Assembly (NCBI GenBank): GCA_033964015.1
Contig: CM066924.1
Location: forward strand, 3,392,251-3,456,250
Direction: 5' to 3'
Length of the DNA: 64,000 bases
Source: Scolanthus callimorphus
Lineage: Eukaryota; Cnidaria; Anthozoa; Actiniaria; Edwardsiidae
Numbering within the stretch: position 1 is the first letter of the stretch; each line of letters begins with the position of its first letter. This document shows, in pieces, positions 60,961 through 64,000 of this stretch. The notes beneath the pieces were generated by a model that saw only the letters and a program-made list of their open reading frames with translations, was not told the DNA's origin and searched no databases. The position numbers and the translations under genes are program-made.

Positions 60961-61256
60961 CAGAAAGTTGTATGTCCAGAGAACCAATCAATGGAAGACG
61001 ATGTACATGTAGCCAGCTTCTCATTCGCCACGGTTGAGTACAATAGACCTTTTCCGCTTGAGCGGGGTTCCTGTGGTTTGTTTCCACAACTGGCGCTCAA
61101 GCGAACGAAATCTTTTGTTTTTTTTTCTTACTGCGGTTTTCATAATTCTGCGAACTCGCACTAAACATTTCCCAACGCCAAACTGCGTTTTGGCTTCCGT
61201 TCGCAGAATTGTGAAAATCGCAGAACAAGCTTTTTTAATACTCATGTGACTAAACA

Positions 61257-61262
61257 AATAAA
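61257..61262 (+). promoter_or_regulatory. Candidate TUBGCP4 polyadenylation signal
   Basis: AATAAA 297 bp past the TAG, followed by T-rich text. It is the first canonical hexamer on this strand after the stop that I noticed. Confidence 0.4.
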
Positions 61263-61458
61263 TTGTTTCGCACGAGTGTCAGTTAGGGAAACAAATCAAG
61301 CGGTCTAATGAGTTGTCAGGAGTTGTACTGGCATGTGAAAAAGAATAATATGGAAAGGGTCTGACTCAACGATTCTGAACATCCTCGCTCCCCTTCCCTC
61401 TGTGTTTGTAAAGGAGACGATATAGAGATTCTAAAACGAAAATACCCATGAGAAATAG

Positions 61459-61972
61459 GTTTCCACAGGGGTCCTTGTGTGACCCTGGAGTTTCCACAGG
61501 GGTAGTTGTGTGCCCCTGGAGTTTCCACAGGGGTCCTTGTGTGACGCTGGAGTTTCCACAGGGGTAGTTGTGTGCCCCTGGAGTTTCCACAGGGATCCTT
61601 GTGTGACGCTGGAGTTTCCACAGGGGTAGTTGTGTGCCCCTGGAGTTTCCACAGGGATCCTTGTGTGACGCTGGAGTTTCCACAGGAGTAGTTGTGTGAC
61701 CCTGGAGTTTCCACAGGGGTAGTTGTGTGACCCTGGAGTTTCCACAGGGGTCCTAGTGTGACGCTGGAGTTTCCACAGGGGTAGTTGTGTGACCCTGGAG
61801 TTTCCACAGGGGTCCTAGTGTGACGCTGGAGTTTCCACAGGGGTAGTTGTGTGACGCTGGAGTTTCCACAGGGGTCCTTGTGTGACGCTGGAGTTTCCAC
61901 AGGGGTCCTTGTGTGACGCTGGAGTTTCCACAGGGGTGGTTGTGTGCCCCTGCAATTTCCACAGAGCCTTTC
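61459..61972. repeat. Minisatellite, 31-bp unit, about 16 copies
   Basis: The unit is CCACAGGGGTAGTTGTGTGA plus CCCTGGAGTTT. Two alternating versions (AGTTGTGTG and CCTTGTGTG) form a higher-order pattern. Open in all minus frames; the resulting 236-codon ORF is a repeat artefact. Confidence 0.95.
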
Positions 61973-64000
61973 TTTTTCCCCAGGAGTTTTACAGGATATC
62001 GACGGGCAAATTTGATATTTCCTCACGGTTCACAGGAGAACATGAAATTTCATAAAAGGGTTGCTTCAAATTTTCGCAGGGGTTGGAGTATCGGAGTTGG
62101 GTATGGCTTTTTTTTGGAGGAGGCTCTGGTGACAGCCAATGACGCATGCGCGAGATTTGATACAAAGCCGTTGAGATGAAGATATACGCATACTCTATCG
62201 TTCAAATCAACCAATCAGCGAAGGTCCTTAAACTGCTGCAACCAGAGCCTCCCGTGCTAGGTACGATAATGGTTCTTGTGATGTTTCCGTTTTGTATCTT
62301 TTCCGAGCGATTATGCCTCGCCATTTCTATAGTCTACATCGATCAATTAAAACATGCAACAATATATTACCTCGACTTCTTGGATTTTAATTCTGTTTCT
62401 CAAGTTGTTTTTTACATAAACTCTATGTTTTTAAAATCATTTCACCTCAATAAATATAATACAAAATATTTCGCAGAGATTTATACATTGAATTACACTA
62501 TAGACTTTCTATTTTTAGGTGATGGAGTTCAAGTACACCCGTATCTTTATGAAATGGGATAAATATTTTTAATCTTTCTTGTTTGCTCGTTTTTTCCTTT
62601 CGTGCGAGATATGGGCGCAAAATTATTTTAATGTCCACCTATTGATGGACGTTTCTCTGCAAAAATTACATTGCATCATTCTACGCTCTACCCTGCTAGC
62701 ACTAGAGGCCTTTCCTGGTAATTCGCTTTCGTTTTGTTGCCAAAAACAACAAACATACAATTTATCGAAAAAATGTCGGTACAGCCAGAATCTGGGGTGA
62801 GAGTAAAAATAGGCGTGGCCCGATTGTCACGTGATACTAACTCCGATCTCCTCAACTTTTGTACTGACATGTATTTCAGTCTTTGTGTAGTATGTGTGTT
62901 ATATTGGCTGCGCTATAGAAATCAAACTGTTTCTATATGACAGGTTAAAAATTGGTTGGCATGGGTGCAAAATTACTGGGTCGATCCACCTTAAAGGTGT
63001 CTTCCATCCCATCTCTCCTTTTTATGCAATAAACCTGGATGATGAAATGCTTTTTCTAACCTGACTTTGTTCGATAAACAAAATATTCGTTGTGCTCTTT
63101 TAAGGCACGTTCTCTCCTCTTGGCATTTCGGTTGATCCATATCATGTAGCTACAGTCAAATGCAAAAGTAGTTGCCGCACTTGCCCTTCCGTTCTCTTCC
63201 TACCTCTTTCAATGTTGTCTGGAAAATTAGGCCGTTTGTCCAGCTCAACTAGCAACGTTGAAAGGGCGAAGGTGGAGGGAAAGGGAGGCAAGTGCGCCAA
63301 CGTTTGCATTTAATTGAATGTTTTCCTACGGGGATCTTCCGTTTATTGACCACGGCGCCCCTGGCAGTTGTCGTTTCTTGAGAATCGTATCAGGTGGTCT
63401 GCTATAACACTAAGCAGTTCTTGCTTGCTTCGTCGCTGCCTAATAAATTAATGGTTGATCTGAAACGAAAACAAGCGCACATACTTCAGCCACTCCTTTG
63501 TTATTGTTTTCGTTTGGTATTAGAAGAGGTATTACATGTAGAAATCTCTAAATCAACATCTAAAAATAAAGTTGTATGTTTGATTTATCAAATTCAATCG
63601 AGGATAATGCTCTATATTCTCTAAATCAGCCGATGGAAATCGATGCTTTCTCCGACTTGGTATGTTGCTATGCTGTAAAAATGGCGGCCGGCCCCGCCCT
63701 TTTAGACCTGGGGCTCGTTTCTCGAAACACCCGAAAACTTTTCGAGCACGATAAATTACCCGAAAAGCGTGCGGATGACGAATTTTGCGTTTCTCGAAAC
63801 TCCCGAGTTTTTCGCGCCCGATAAAATGGAGTCATTTTTCGCCCCTTGATAAGGGGAGAAACCCTTCTCCCTTAACTTTTTCGGGTTTTCAAAAATCCTC
63901 AGAATAGGGAAGAAAAATAACAAAATTAACTAAGATTTTTCACTCCTTTGCGAATTTATTTATCCCTCTAGTACCTGCGAAGTTGAATTTCCCCGAAAGT
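61973..64000. other. 3' flank with repeat copies only
   Basis: Holds a partial GAGCTC-family MITE (62118-62272), an inverted repeat CAAATGCAAA...TTTGCATTT (63155-63312) and the dispersed repeat copy (63484-63690). The AT-rich stretch 62273-63100 has a 128-codon frame (62176-62562) with no family signature. Nothing supports a gene. Confidence 0.5.
63484..63690. repeat. Dispersed repeat, copy 3 of 3
   Basis: CAGCCACTCCTTTGTTATTG through ATTCAATCGAGGATAATGCT to AAAATGGCGGC matches 33059-33270 base for base over most of its length. Confidence 0.75.

Larger units (their letters stand above)
59478..60881. other. TUBGCP4 intron 17
   Basis: Almost filled by TIR elements: 59931-60289, 60356-60643 and 60698-60858. 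The stretch 59480-59930 shows nothing recognisable. Confidence 0.65.

Noticed and set aside
61316..62026. 236-codon minus ORF of PVETPxSHKDPCGNS repeats
   Set aside because: Translation of the 31-bp minisatellite. Similar peptides appear in every frame. No signal peptide or family match.
62176..62562. 128-codon ORF as a possible gene
   Set aside because: AT-rich composition, partly inside a MITE copy, no domain or splice context.

Overview
This is eukaryotic, intron-rich, AT-leaning nuclear DNA. Gene content and repeats point to a cnidarian, most likely an anthozoan such as a stony coral. This rests on the style of the encoded proteins, a tandem family of divergent rhodopsin-like GPCRs, Penelope-type retroelement remnants and a very high density of foldback and TIR elements. 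The exact taxon is an inference.

Two conserved housekeeping genes frame the window and are divergently transcribed. RPS6 (40S ribosomal protein S6) runs on the minus strand from 5036 off the left edge. TUBGCP4 (gamma-tubulin complex component 4, GCP4) runs on the plus strand from 5225 to 60960. The start codons are 188 bp apart, so the genes probably share a bidirectional promoter. I resolved 18 coding exons for TUBGCP4. They total 2034 nt, stay in frame at every junction and give 677 residues, close to the vertebrate protein.

Two introns of TUBGCP4 host antisense loci. Intron 8 (18473-27009) holds pieces of an NPC1-like sterol transporter: a signal-peptide exon, the N-terminal sterol-binding domain and part of the middle luminal domain. 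No transmembrane half was found. Intron 16 (36441-59226, 22.8 kb) holds a tandem cluster of three class A GPCR copies. One is intact, one has two frameshifts and one has a single frameshift. Each is embedded in a duplicated flank. The duplication also copied part of TUBGCP4 exon 17, leaving a decoy exon at 52358-52448. All five frameshifts seen in the GPCR and NPC1 copies can be explained by a one-base change in a short homopolymer, so base-calling error competes with pseudogenization.

Other features are a tRNA-Lys(CTT) gene at 43851-43923, two convergent non-LTR retrotransposon 3' ends, tRNA-derived SINE copies, and Penelope-like remnants carrying hammerhead-ribozyme-like motifs. There are also two 1.65-kb foldback elements with TTAA target sites, about twenty five smaller TIR elements, and many minisatellites. 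One 77-bp minisatellite repeats the splice donor of an NPC1-like exon.

The last 2.7 kb (61263-64000) holds a 31-bp minisatellite and repeat copies, with no gene I can support.
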